Source of the DNA: Blautia hydrogenotrophica DSM 10507
Lineage (GTDB): Bacteria; Bacillota; Clostridia; Lachnospirales; Lachnospiraceae
Assembly: GCF_034356035.1 (NCBI RefSeq)
Contig: NZ_CP136423.1
Location: forward strand, 2,356,001-2,420,000
DNA length: 64,000 bases
Reading direction: 5' to 3'
How positions within the stretch are numbered: position 1 is the first letter of the stretch; every line of letters begins with the position of its first letter. Under the pieces are notes generated by a model that worked only from the letters and a program-made list of their open reading frames with translations, ran no database searches and had not been told where the DNA came from. Below, piece by piece: positions 34,507 through 41,944 of this stretch. Position numbers and translations under genes: made by a program.

Positions 34507-35706
34507 TTATGCTACTTTGTAGGATGTGGCATCTCTTAAATTAAGACTTGCATTATAATCTCTATCTGCATGATATCCACATTCGCACACATATTCTCTG
34601 TCAGAAAGTTTTAAGTCTTTCCTGATACAACCACATTCATGGCAAAGTTTACTGGATGGATACCATCTGTCTACAATTCTCAATTCAATTCCATATTCTT
34701 TGCATTTTGCTTCCAATTTCACTCTAAATTCATAAAATTTTTGTGATGCAACAGCCTTCGAAAGATGCCTGTTCTTCATCATACCTGATACATTCAAATC
34801 TTCAACAGCGATATAAGATGGTTTGGTTTTCACAATCTCAGCTATTGTTTTATTGATGTAGTCAGTGCGGATATTGTCTATCCTGCAATAAAGCCTTTTC
34901 ACCTTTAATATTTGTTTTTGAATATTTTCTCTGGAAGACTCTCCTTTCTTATTATTCTTCTTTAAACTTTCGTATTTCCTAGAAAGACACCGTTGTTCTC
35001 GTTTTAGTTGTTTTTCTAATTTTTTTACCTTATTTGTTTTATTGATGTTTTTCTTTACAAGCCCATTGCTTATAACCGCAAAATTTTTAACACCAAGGTC
35101 AATTCCAAATCCAAAATCTTGTAATTGTAGTCTTTCTCTTTCTGGTTGCTCAACCAAGACTGATACATAATATCGTCCAGCTCTACAAGAAACAGTACCA
35201 CTCTTGATAATGTAAGTATTTGAATCCCAAGGAATATATCCCTTTTCTTTTAATCTAACCCATCCGAGTGTCGATATTTTGATTCGGTGTCTTTCGCATG
35301 TTATTATTGTCTGAGAATTTGTTTTCACAAAATACATTTTTACATCCGATTTTCCTTTCTTCTTGAATTTAGGAAAACCGGACTGTCCTTTGAAGAATCT
35401 CTTAAAAGATCTTTCGGAATTCATAATGCTTTGTTTTACCGATTTTGTGCTAACCTCTTTTATCCATACATACTCTGGATTCTCTTTTAAATAAACATTA
35501 TTTAGCCATTTTGAGAACTCCATTCCAGATACAAATTTCTTCTCTTTTTCATAAACTTCTTTGTTGCGGGCAAGATAAAAGTTGTATACAAAACGGCAAG
35601 TGCCAATTGTTTTATTGATTTTATGTATTTGTTCCATAGTTGGATTGATTTCCGTCTTGTAACTCTTTAGCATCCTTTCTTGGTCTCCCTTATCTTCTTC
35701 ATTCAT
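34507..35706 (-). CDS. tnpB: TnpB RNA-guided nuclease (IS200/IS605/IS607 family)
   Basis: A 399-residue TnpB. All RuvC residues are present: GIDLGVKNFAV (D), IAVEDLNVSGMM (E), DRDYNASLNL (D), with a CHECG...CECG zinc finger between. No transposase (TnpA) gene is adjacent, so it is not self-mobile on its own. A divergent RHH gene shares its promoter region (35733-35799). ATG 35673 (MLKSYKTEINPT) is an alternative start and matches the usual TnpB beginning. Confidence 0.9.
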   Translation of the reverse strand: MNEEDKGDQERMLKSYKTEINPTMEQIHKINKTIGTCRFVYNFYLARNKEVYEKEKKFVSGMEFSKWLNNVYLKENPEYVWIKEVSTKSVKQSIMNSERSFKRFFKGQSGFPKFKKKGKSDVKMYFVKTNSQTIITCERHRIKISTLGWVRLKEKGYIPWDSNTYIIKSGTVSCRAGRYYVSVLVEQPERERLQLQDFGFGIDLGVKNFAVISNGLVKKNINKTNKVKKLEKQLKREQRCLSRKYESLKKNNKKGESSRENIQKQILKVKRLYCRIDNIRTDYINKTIAEIVKTKPSYIAVEDLNVSGMMKNRHLSKAVASQKFYEFRVKLEAKCKEYGIELRIVDRWYPSSKLCHECGCIRKDLKLSDREYVCECGYHADRDYNASLNLRDATSYKVA

Positions 35707-35732
35707 TAAACCACATTCCTTTTAGAATACTA

Positions 35733-35799
35733 CTTTCAACTGCTTGTAGTATATCATATTTAAAACTGAATTGCAAGTAGTTGAAAGATATGATATAAT
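35733..35799. promoter_or_regulatory. Divergent promoters sharing a palindromic -35
   Basis: TTGCAA (35771-35776) is its own reverse complement and serves both directions: plus-strand -10 TATAAT at 35794-35799 and minus-strand -10 TATACT at 35753-35748, each with a 17-nt spacer. Inverted arms CTTTCAACTGCTTG (35733-35746) and CAAGTAGTTGAAAG (35774-35787) are a likely RHH operator. Confidence 0.75.
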
Positions 35800-35823
35800 T
35801 ATCAAATCAAAGGAGGATTCTAT

Positions 35824-35985
35824 ATGCAAGAAAATCGTGGTTTAAAAAATCGCATAGCAATATCTAACGCTATTGATAAAGAACTATATTCTCGTTTAAA
35901 ATCTTATTCGGAAGAAACATCTATTCCCATAAGCAAATTACTTGATAAAGCTATTGATATGTATTTAAAGTCCGTTGGAAAATAA
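35824..35985 (+). CDS. RHH protein paired with TnpB
   Basis: A 53-residue protein, MQENRGLKNRIAISNAIDKE with IPISKLLDKAIDMYLKSVGK at the end. It is a ribbon-helix-helix type and 60-70% identical to the protein at 45899-46060 beside the serine recombinase. It is probably the repressor of the divergent promoter region. Confidence 0.75.
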   Translation: MQENRGLKNRIAISNAIDKELYSRLKSYSEETSIPISKLLDKAIDMYLKSVGK

Positions 35986-36031
35986 CGGGCTTTTATCTTT
36001 TCCTCCCAACTTGTAAGAAATCCTTACAGGT

Positions 36032-36271
36032 TCATTCACTCACATACAATGTTCCATCTGCGTTCAATCTTGGCGTGATGCCTTCAGATGTTGAAATGTA
36101 CCATACTCCCGTTTCTTCATCTTTAAATGTATATACAAAGCAAGAACCATCATTTAATATGCCATACCAAGATGTGTTTTCTTGGTTTTCTAGTCTATTT
36201 CCTTTTATGCACCCCGTCAATCCAAAGCAGATTGCCAAAATCAGTACAATTCCTATCACTTTCTTGTTCAT
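36032..36271 (-). CDS. Putative lipoprotein
   Basis: A 79-residue protein with a signal sequence and lipobox (MNKKVIGIVLILAICFGLTG followed by C). The mature part is about 58 residues. Prophage lipoproteins often block superinfection. It overlaps the next gene upstream by 4 nt. Confidence 0.7.
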   Translation of the reverse strand: MNKKVIGIVLILAICFGLTGCIKGNRLENQENTSWYGILNDGSCFVYTFKDEETGVWYISTSEGITPRLNADGTLYVSE

Positions 36272-36525
36272 ACATTCACCTCAAAAATCTCCCGGCAATT
36301 TGATCCCTTGCACTTAAACTTCTGCCCTGTGATATGCGCTCCGGGCGTTAATGGAAAGTTCTTCTTTCCGCAGAAAGGACAACAAATATAATCTTTTCCA
36401 GTTTTATAATCCCTCTGTATGTACGCCTGTCCGTTATGAGGTAATGGTCTATTCATAAATTGTTCAAAACTATCGCTTCCCACCATTTCATGTGTCATAC
36501 CATCTATAATTTCAGTCATGCTCAT
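36268..36525 (-). CDS. Zinc-ribbon protein (Com-like)
   Basis: An 85-residue protein with YICCPFCGKKNFPLTPGAHI and GQKFKCKGSNC, a C4 zinc ribbon. The start is uncertain (ATG 36525 or 36519, GTG 36552); an overlap with the previous small gene suggests coupling. Confidence 0.6.
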   Translation of the reverse strand: MSMTEIIDGMTHEMVGSDSFEQFMNRPLPHNGQAYIQRDYKTGKDYICCPFCGKKNFPLTPGAHITGQKFKCKGSNCREIFEVNV

Positions 36526-36688
36526 ACTTCTGCTTTCTCTCCTTTTTTTCACGTTTATAAGTCTTCTGCCGCTTCATTCTTTTGCACTGATTGCAATTAT
36601 TCCGATTTTTACAATCCCAGCAATTATCGCTATCCCACCAATACCATCTTGCTGGCTGTGGCCTTGGTTTACGTTTTGCTTTTCCCAT
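36512..36688 (-). CDS. Small Cys/Trp-rich basic protein
   Basis: A 58-residue ORF, MGKAKRKPRPQPARWYWWDS with CWDCKNRNNCNQCKR, a four-cysteine zinc motif, and a strongly basic end. Overlaps both neighbouring genes. Unknown function. Confidence 0.55.
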   Translation of the reverse strand: MGKAKRKPRPQPARWYWWDSDNCWDCKNRNNCNQCKRMKRQKTYKREKKERKQKYEHD

Positions 36689-36839
36689 TTATTTTCTTCT
36701 CCACTCGTCTATAATTACACAAAACCTGTTTTGCAAATCTTCCTCCGTTCAATGTTTGATATGTAATTAGAATTTCTTTTTGACAGTTTCTCAAATCACT
36801 ATGTTGTATGTAACACTGATTAATAACCGGCGACACCAT
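36669..36839 (-). CDS. Small hypothetical protein
   Basis: A 56-residue ORF, MVSPVINQCYIQHSDLRNCQ, with a good GAGGAG site. It starts 30 nt after the 3' hairpin of the structured RNA region, so the RNA could be the leader of this operon. Confidence 0.55.
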   Translation of the reverse strand: MVSPVINQCYIQHSDLRNCQKEILITYQTLNGGRFAKQVLCNYRRVEKKINGKSKT

Positions 36840-36867
36840 CTAATTCTCCTCATTTATCTCTTTAAAT

Positions 36868-37462
36868 ATCGCCCCACCGTAGCGATAGTGAGGCGGCTTG
36901 GCGTAATGAAATGAGTGCTGTCTACAACAATGCACCCGATCTGGCAGGGGAGAATCGAACTCCCCATTTCTGTCCCCGGAAGCCATCCCCTTGAATGGCT
37001 TCTATTTACCAAGTATTATTAGCCTGCGGATGAGCGTTTCGTCCATTGAAACCTCTGCCAGAACCTTTGAAAGAAAATAAACAAATTTCCTCAGATTGCA
37101 GTTCTAAGGAATGGATAGGTGGGATTTGATACCCACACGCACACCCCGAATCTAATATAACCCCTTAGTATAATTCAGGGTTACTGCTATGGCCTTTTTG
37201 ACTGCCCTGCAGTCGGCTTACGCTGTTCTCCCTATGTATGCTTGCCCTTAGCGTCTACTTCCGCCACTATCCATGCCCATTTTTGTCCACAAGGGCTGTG
37301 TGGGGCTAATCAACATCTGGCATTTGCCTGTCTGTGCGGCCACGTACCGAACTTTGAATGTTGAATCAGAACTATGCGTACAACGAAACAGCAATCCACG
37401 CAATTCATAAAATGGAATACAAATCAATCCTCACGTTTCATGCCATTTGTACATTGCCGCAA
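36868..37462 (-). ncRNA. Large structured RNA (ROOL/GOLLD-like candidate)
   Basis: About 595 nt without ORFs directly downstream of tRNA-Pro. Stems seen on the minus strand: ATGGATAG/CTATCCAT (37274-37267 with 37118-37111, about 150 nt apart), TCAACAT-type 7-bp stem (37364-37358 with 37316-37310), GACTGC/GCAGTC, TAACCC/GGGTTA, CCACA/TGTGG, and end pairing TGAAA-TGAG (37440-37430) with CTCATTTCA (36915-36907). A 3' hairpin CGCCTCAC/GTGGGGCG is at 36870-36895. Size, phage context and tRNA neighbours fit ROOL or GOLLD RNAs. Family not verified. Confidence 0.65.
36941..37061 (-). other. tRNA-like domain inside the large RNA
   Basis: CTGGCAG (37061-37055) pairs with CTGCCAG (36947-36941). Next comes a D-arm-like GTTTC-loop-GAAAC with GG in the loop, a long hairpin GAAGCCAT/ATGGCTTC, and a canonical T-arm (GGGAG-TTCGATT-CTCCC). 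No acceptable anticodon arm exists, so it is not a translating tRNA. Confidence 0.6.
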
Positions 37463-37536
37463 CCGGAATGGCCGGATTTGAACCGACGATCTCCTAATCC
37501 CAAATTAGGCGCGTTACCAAACTACGCTACATCCCG
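37463..37536 (-). tRNA. tRNA-Pro (TGG)
   Basis: Acceptor CGGGATG/CATTCCG, D-arm GCGTAGTTTGGTAACGC, anticodon arm CCTAA-TTTGGGA-TTAGG (TGG), T-arm CGG-TTCAAAT-CCG. No encoded CCA. Confidence 0.9.
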
Positions 37537-37540
37537 GAAC

Positions 37541-38024
37541 CGACAAGGTAAGAAAAGTTGGCTTTTACTCGGATTTCTTTTCAAACGATGCCGGTATATA
37601 ATATCGCCTATCACGGTTATGCAATCCGCAGACTGCATAGGTTGATTTTCACCTCAAACGCATATTTTATCATCATCTGCGTCGAATGCTCCTTGTGCAC
37701 TTGGTACATGAGCTAAAACCAGTAATCGTCATACGAAAACCGGATTCCTTTTCTGCACTTGGCAGATAGATTAAAGACTGAGCATGATAAAATACCCCCG
37801 CACTTTACCGAAAAACATATCTCCTGGTGGCCAAACCCATTTGATATTTTCCCTCCAGGCAACATTATACGCGCCTTAGTTCCTGGATCTCAGTCTTATC
37901 AGCAACCATTCACGGCTTATTGCGCCGCCGATGTACCGGCCATCTGAATTGCTGTAATTTACGTATAGAGCACTAGTTTCTGTTTGCCATTCCGCGAATT
38001 GGTATCTGCACAAGTCTCCATACG
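37541..38024 (-). ncRNA. Second structured gene-free region
   Basis: About 480 nt between tRNA-Thr and tRNA-Pro without ORFs. On the minus strand AAGACTGAG (37897-37889) pairs with CTCAGTCTT (37782-37774), enclosing CCAGG/CCTGG and CCTGG/CCAGG stems. Two further hairpins show the same loop CCAAGTGC (near 37754 and 37700), complementary to ACTTG near the 5' end, which could form kissing contacts. It may be a separate RNA, or the variable half of one large RNA interrupted by tRNA-Pro. Confidence 0.5.
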
Positions 38025-38026
38025 AA

Positions 38027-38098
38027 AGCCGATAATCGGACTCGAACCAATAGCATCTACATTACAAGTGTAGCGTTCTACCATTGAACTATATCGGC
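38027..38098 (-). tRNA. tRNA-Thr (TGT)
   Basis: Acceptor GCCGATA/TATCGGC, D-arm GTTC-AATGGTA-GAAC, anticodon arm CTACA-CTTGTAA-TGTAG (TGT), T-arm ATTGG-TTCGAGT-CCGAT. Confidence 0.95.
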
Positions 38099-38292
38099 GT
38101 ATTCCCTTATAAAACCACCATGCAATTAACGTGTCGCAGGTACCACAGACTTACGGCGTTTTGCATCTCATACTTCCGGGAATCTTCCAGAATCACCGAC
38201 TACTGCTCCTCACGACCTTTGGTCTTATCTCTCTAGAAAAGTTTTTTCACAGGATTTCGTAGCAGGTATACCCATCCTGCTAAGTGGTAAAA

Positions 38293-38375
38293 TCGAGACG
38301 GGCGGATTCGAACCGCCGTCTTCTGTACATAGTTGTATCCGGCTTTCAGTGCTCTGCCAATTTAGCTACGTCTCG
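38293..38375 (-). tRNA. tRNA-like gene without a normal anticodon arm
   Basis: Acceptor CGAGACG/CGTCTCG is perfect, the D-arm (GCTAAATTGGCAGAGC) and T-arm (GGCGG-TTCGAAT-CCGCC) are normal. The 32 nt between them do not make a 7-nt anticodon loop; the best fold is CTGAA/TACAG with a 17-nt loop. Probably a degenerate tRNA or tRNA mimic. Confidence 0.6.
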
Positions 38376-38434
38376 TGGTTCCTACCATAGCCGCTGCCGT
38401 ACCTGACAGCCAAAGGGTACTAGCTATGGCGGAA

Positions 38435-38508
38435 TGGATCATGTAGGACTCGAACCTACGACCTTCTGCTTATGAGGCAACGGCTCTCACCATCTGAGCT
38501 AATGATCC
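38435..38508 (-). tRNA. tRNA-Met or Ile2 (CAT)
   Basis: Acceptor GGATCAT/ATGATCC, D-arm GCTCAGATGGTGAGAGC, anticodon loop CTCATAA (CAT), T-arm GTAGG-TTCGAGT-CCTAC. CAT can be elongator Met or lysidine-modified Ile; not decided. Confidence 0.9.
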
Positions 38509-38644
38509 GTAACGGGATTTCTCCCGTTTTTGCATTATTTATCGTGCTGCTTTAGGCACCATGCGGTATTTAGAATCGTATCGCCTTACCGCCAATCTAC
38601 ACGCTGTTCTTTTATTTTACGTCCTCAAACAGTAGTCGGACAAA

Positions 38645-38697
38645 ACCACCCGGAGCATTTGAATCTCCTTTTGTCACAGCCTTGCGCCGTAGGTGGT
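38645..38697 (-). other. Short acceptor-plus-T-arm element
   Basis: ACCACCT pairs with GGGTGGT over 7 bp (with G-U), and a T-arm-like GGAG-ATTCAAAT-GCTCC lies inside. Only about 20 nt remain for other arms, so this is a tRNA remnant or minimal mimic. Confidence 0.35.
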
Positions 38698-38730
38698 GGA
38701 GAAAGTTTCTATGCCAAAATCAGAAACCAA

Positions 38731-38819
38731 CTGGGCTAGCTGGATTCGAACCAGCGTAAAGAGCGTTCCTTCTCTTCCGGGGTCAAAGCCCGGTGCCTTA
38801 ACCGCTTGGCGATAGCCCA
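38731..38819 (-). tRNA. tRNA-Gln (TTG) with a long variable arm
   Basis: The acceptor (TGGGCTA/TAGCCCA), D-arm, anticodon arm CCGGG-CTTTGAC-CCCGG (TTG) and T-arm GCTGG-TTCGAAT-CCAGC closely follow Bacillus-type tRNA-Gln. The variable region is 21 nt with an AAGAG/CTCTT hairpin, a class II arm that bacterial Gln tRNAs lack. Confidence 0.85.
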
Positions 38820-38828
38820 AAATAAGCC

Positions 38829-38990
38829 TTATATCCACATTAGAGCAATACTCGCTATATAACTGAAAAACATTATTCCGAATCCTAAAATAGAGGCTTT
38901 ATTATCTTCCCAGGACAATCCATTCATAAAATATATCAGGCAAAAAACCATTAAAACATCAATGAATGATATTAAATACCTAAACCACAT
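38829..38990 (-). CDS. Small two-helix membrane protein
   Basis: A 53-residue ORF, MWFRYLISFIDVLMVFCLIY and ILGFGIMFFSYIASIALMWI, two hydrophobic helices. Starts 10 nt after the next upstream gene's stop; good AGGTG site. Unknown role. Confidence 0.55.
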   Translation of the reverse strand: MWFRYLISFIDVLMVFCLIYFMNGLSWEDNKASILGFGIMFFSYIASIALMWI

Positions 38991-38999
38991 ATCTTGCAC

Positions 39000-39215
39000 C
39001 TAATCCTTTTTTACTGTCACGCTGAAAATACTCTTCAAAATGCAAATTATCAACCATATTCCTGTAGCAATCGCCCAACTGAACTTCCACCCAAAACACA
39101 TAGTAATCAGTTTTATAATCCCGCAGGTAACGATCCAGCTTATTCCATACAACACTACTAAAAGTCCAATTACTACTACTGCTATAATTCCACCCTGCTT
39201 AATTTTTTCTTTCAT
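39000..39215 (-). CDS. Small membrane protein
   Basis: A 71-residue protein with two hydrophobic segments (IIAVVVIGLLVVLYGISWIV; WAIATGIWLIICILKSIFSV). Neighbour of another two-helix protein, together a possible membrane pair. Confidence 0.55.
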   Translation of the reverse strand: MKEKIKQGGIIAVVVIGLLVVLYGISWIVTCGIIKLITMCFGWKFSWAIATGIWLIICILKSIFSVTVKKD

Positions 39216-39216
39216 A

Positions 39217-39591
39217 TCATTCCTCCCCTATAATCCTGTTTAAAATAATTTCCGGCATTTTATCAATATATGTACCTTCTGGAATTTCATTTAATGCACT
39301 ATATATGCTCGCCGAGAATGCTCTATAAAGATCTTCGTGTTCCAGAAGTTCTTCTCTAAGGATTCGGCAAGCATTCTGGATTGTAAAAGGAGTATCCAAG
39401 AAATTTACATCTGCCTGTCCTTCAAAATCAATACCGCTCATTTGCTCAATATTTAATGTGACGCTAGGAATCTCCAGCGGATTTATCTGAAAATCAAGGT
39501 GTGTGATTTTTTCAATCTGCTTTCCATCTACAAATACTCTATGTATGTGTTTATCATTCTTATCCTGCTCAATCTTCACGTTTGCTAACAT
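39217..39591 (-). CDS. Hypothetical protein
   Basis: A 124-residue acidic protein (MLANVKIEQDKNDKHIHRVF; THLDFQINPLEIPSVTLNIE), probably a beta sandwich followed by helices. No family recognised. Overlaps the upstream gene by one nucleotide. Confidence 0.5.
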   Translation of the reverse strand: MLANVKIEQDKNDKHIHRVFVDGKQIEKITHLDFQINPLEIPSVTLNIEQMSGIDFEGQADVNFLDTPFTIQNACRILREELLEHEDLYRAFSASIYSALNEIPEGTYIDKMPEIILNRIIGEE

Positions 39592-39818
39592 TACGTCTCA
39601 TCCACTTCCTTTTCAACTTTTACCGAACAATATGTACGTTTTCTATCCTGTGCTATAATTTGGCAACCACACATCGGACAATCAAAGGAATCAAACAAGC
39701 TCTCCTCATTATTTGCTCCAAAAGCCGTTGCAAGTCTGATTTTCCCATTATCCCAGCAAATATAATGCCTCTCTTTTACTGGCGGAAATTCTGTTCCGCA
39801 AATTTTACATTTTAACAT
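39591..39818 (-). CDS. Small zinc-finger protein
   Basis: A 75-residue protein with MLKCKICGTEFPPVKERHYI and FDCPMCGCQII, two CxxC knuckles. Start ATG 39818 behind GGAGG. Confidence 0.55.
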   Translation of the reverse strand: MLKCKICGTEFPPVKERHYICWDNGKIRLATAFGANNEESLFDSFDCPMCGCQIIAQDRKRTYCSVKVEKEVDET

Positions 39819-39819
39819 T

Positions 39820-39879
39820 TCAATCCTCCAAATTCCTACAAATCTCAATAACAACATCGCCTTTTTCAAATTTTCTCAT
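39820..39879 (-). CDS. Tiny ORF with strong ribosome site
   Basis: A 19-residue frame, MRKFEKGDVVIEICRNLED, preceded by GGAAGGAGA. Ends just before the next start, so it may only couple translation. Confidence 0.3.
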   Translation of the reverse strand: MRKFEKGDVVIEICRNLED

Positions 39880-39914
39880 TTCCCTATCTCCTTCCAAATC
39901 ACGCAAATATTTGG

Positions 39915-40064
39915 CTATACTTTATAAATCTTAGTCCTTCCACATTTAGAGCACATTTTCATAATTATATATCCCCTGCTATCTTTTACTGAGTTTATCC
40001 TTTTCCATTCATGTTTACAAAAAATCGTCTTTAAAGGATTTTTTAATTTAAACTTCTCTCGCAT
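39915..40064 (-). CDS. Small zinc-binding protein
   Basis: A 49-residue ORF, MREKFKLKNPLKTIFCKHEW with CSKCGRTKIYKV, with three cysteines and a histidine. Overlaps the end of the upstream gene by 17 nt. Confidence 0.5.
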   Translation of the reverse strand: MREKFKLKNPLKTIFCKHEWKRINSVKDSRGYIIMKMCSKCGRTKIYKV

Positions 40065-40260
40065 AAAAACTATCAATCCTCTTTATCGGACAGAAGTAAA
40101 CGACAGAATCCTTTTTATACAAAATAAGATATTTGCCTTTGATCTCTGCTCTGTCCGCACAAATAGTCATTCCTGTATTTTCTCCCGTGTCGTCCAATAG
40201 CTTTTTAAACCAAATCACATATTTTGTTTCAACTGGTTTTATTATCATTTCCCCGACCAT
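40048..40260 (-). CDS. Hypothetical protein
   Basis: A 70-residue protein (MVGEMIIKPVETKYVIWFKK), beta-rich, overlapping genes on both sides. Unknown function; early-region operon member. Confidence 0.45.
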   Translation of the reverse strand: MVGEMIIKPVETKYVIWFKKLLDDTGENTGMTICADRAEIKGKYLILYKKDSVVYFCPIKRIDSFYAREV

Positions 40261-40615
40261 TTAGCATTTCCTCACCAAGCATTACACGAATTAGATCGTT
40301 CATATCATCTATTTCTTTTGCCCCAATCTTTGTTCTTGAAATACATAACTTATGAAACCCATGTTCTTCCCATCTTGCATAACCCGTAAATATGTAGTAA
40401 TCAAATGGGAGTCTTTGGAATAATCCTGAATAACTTAAAGTTTCTGATACACATATCAAACGAGCGTTTTTTGTTTTTATTGACATAGCACGTTTATTAA
40501 TATCAAAAATTATCCCTTTCTCAAATAAATCATTTGCCAAGTCATTCAGAAATTGATTACATTCTTTGAATGTGTCTGCTGCAAAAAGAATATTTTTTAT
40601 TCTGCCTTTATCCAT
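40229..40615 (-). CDS. Hypothetical protein
   Basis: A 128-residue protein, MDKGRIKNILFAADTFKECN, with AMSIKTKNARLICVSETLSY and DYYIFTGYARWEEHG. The alternating beta/alpha pattern is compatible with an NTPase-like fold, but no Walker motif is visible. Unknown function. Confidence 0.45.
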   Translation of the reverse strand: MDKGRIKNILFAADTFKECNQFLNDLANDLFEKGIIFDINKRAMSIKTKNARLICVSETLSYSGLFQRLPFDYYIFTGYARWEEHGFHKLCISRTKIGAKEIDDMNDLIRVMLGEEMLNGRGNDNKTS

Positions 40616-40634
40616 GTTATCAACCCCATTTACA

Positions 40635-40877
40635 TCACCTGCGTTTTTCTTTTAATGACTTCTCCGCTTCCTCCACTGTGTCAAACCAATTTATTACATC
40701 TGTACAAAACTTTGTATTTCTTCCGAGATAAGATTCTGTAACAACCATTGTTTTCCATCCAGACACATAATCTTCCAGAAACACATTTACAACTTTATGT
40801 TCTATTACTTTTCCATACATAATTGACGCTTCATATAAAACATCTCCAACTTGGATTTTAAATTTCTCTTTCCTCAT
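40635..40877 (-). CDS. Hypothetical protein
   Basis: An 80-residue protein (MRKEKFKIQVGDVLYEASIM) with a small beta-barrel-like start and a charged helical end. Start at ATG 40877. Confidence 0.45.
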   Translation of the reverse strand: MRKEKFKIQVGDVLYEASIMYGKVIEHKVVNVFLEDYVSGWKTMVVTESYLGRNTKFCTDVINWFDTVEEAEKSLKEKRR

Positions 40878-40900
40878 AATTTTCCTCCTATACAATCCAT

Positions 40901-40978
40901 CTATTCAACTGCTTTGCCACCGTCCAGATTTATTTCTATCAATTTTCCGATCGTGACGGCTGAGATACATTTCATCAT
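40901..40978 (-). CDS. Tiny ORF
   Basis: A 25-residue frame MMKCISAVTIGKLIEINLDG that overlaps the preceding stop (ATGA). Low support. Confidence 0.25.
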   Translation of the reverse strand: MMKCISAVTIGKLIEINLDGGKAVE

Positions 40979-41190
40979 AACTCCTCTAACTCTATTTTCA
41001 GTTCTGCAATTTTATCTGATATATAGTTTTGAATTAATACTACAAGTTCTGGATAATCTTTTAAATATAACTCTTCTTTCTCTGCCACTAACCATACTGT
41101 GCTATTCGAAATAAACATTCGTCCAAAATAGTCAAGTTTATCCAATTTAAATCTGATCTCATTTGCCTTTTCCAACTGTTCAATCGTCAT
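40975..41190 (-). CDS. Hypothetical helical protein
   Basis: A 71-residue protein, MTIEQLEKANEIRFKLDKLD, mostly helical. Unknown function. Confidence 0.45.
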   Translation of the reverse strand: MTIEQLEKANEIRFKLDKLDYFGRMFISNSTVWLVAEKEELYLKDYPELVVLIQNYISDKIAELKIELEEL

Positions 41191-41206
41191 ACTATTTCAC
41201 CCTTTA

Positions 41207-41377
41207 TCACTCTTCCAATTTACCACCATTATTTTCGCCTTTTTCGTATTTATCACAATATTTGCCATCCTTTGTACAGAATACACATTCATTCGCTTGG
41301 CAATACCAGCACTCTCCAAATCCAGTTGGAACAACGATTAAGTCCGAGTAATTCTTACATGTTTCACATTTTTTCAA
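41207..41377 (-). CDS. Cys-rich small protein
   Basis: A 56-residue protein with eight cysteines (CETCKNYSDLIVVP, CWYCQANECVFC, CDKYEKGE). Start at TTG 41377, 9 nt after GGAGG, overlapping the previous gene by 14 nt. Likely two zinc knuckles. Confidence 0.55.
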   Translation of the reverse strand: MKKCETCKNYSDLIVVPTGFGECWYCQANECVFCTKDGKYCDKYEKGENNGGKLEE

Positions 41378-41549
41378 AGTCTATCACCTCCTGCTCTGCC
41401 GCCAGTTCCCGCTTATCGTTCTTGTGCGTCCGATTTCCTAGACACCAATCACATGTTCCATGATTTCGGCAGCCTTTAGCTATAGATTTTGCTCCAGTAT
41501 ACGGTTTGCGATGTTCTTTGCCTGACTTGATAGATTTGTTAAGGCTCAT
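41364..41549 (-). CDS. Small basic zinc-knuckle protein
   Basis: A 61-residue protein with CRNHGTCDWCLGNRTH, a three-cysteine/histidine cluster. Part of a cluster of cysteine-rich genes between 36.3 and 42.6 kb. Confidence 0.5.
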   Translation of the reverse strand: MSLNKSIKSGKEHRKPYTGAKSIAKGCRNHGTCDWCLGNRTHKNDKRELAAEQEVIDFEKM

Positions 41550-41944
41550 GGTTGCTCTCCAATTTTAAATAATCTATCAAGCCACTTTGAAGCTATTTCA
41601 TTCGCCCGATCTGCTGTCATATTTGGTACAGAATCATAAATCATCATTGCAAGATTAGATTCCCAAACATCATATATTTCGCCTTTTATATCTCTTGTTT
41701 TTCTCATTTCTTTTTGCATAATTTTAAAAGCAAGTGCAAATGGGTTTTTCAAATCTTCTGTTTTAAAGACAACTTTTGTCTCTCTTGGCTCTATTGGATC
41801 ACAATCTTCGCAATGTCGAACTAAGATAAAATGTTCCGGAGAATGACACTCACATTCAAATGGGTATCTAAAATAAGTTCTCTCAAGTGGTACATTATCT
41901 TTTCCACAGCATTCACATCTTCCAACTTCAATTTCCCCACACAT
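41546..41944 (-). CDS. Zinc-finger hypothetical protein
   Basis: A 132-residue protein starting MCGEIEVGRCECCGKDNVPL; cysteine pairs CECC, CECH and CEDC suggest a binuclear zinc site, followed by a helical C-terminus. Start ATG 41944 behind GGAGG. Confidence 0.5.
   Translation of the reverse strand: MCGEIEVGRCECCGKDNVPLERTYFRYPFECECHSPEHFILVRHCEDCDPIEPRETKVVFKTEDLKNPFALAFKIMQKEMRKTRDIKGEIYDVWESNLAMMIYDSVPNMTADRANEIASKWLDRLFKIGEQP

Noticed and set aside
34507..35985. Complete IS200/IS605 element
   Set aside because: No Y1 transposase or other TnpA is present and clear ends were not found.
37358..37645. A 95-residue plus-strand frame across the structured RNA and tRNA-Pro
   Set aside because: It reads antisense through tRNA-Pro and is an artefact.
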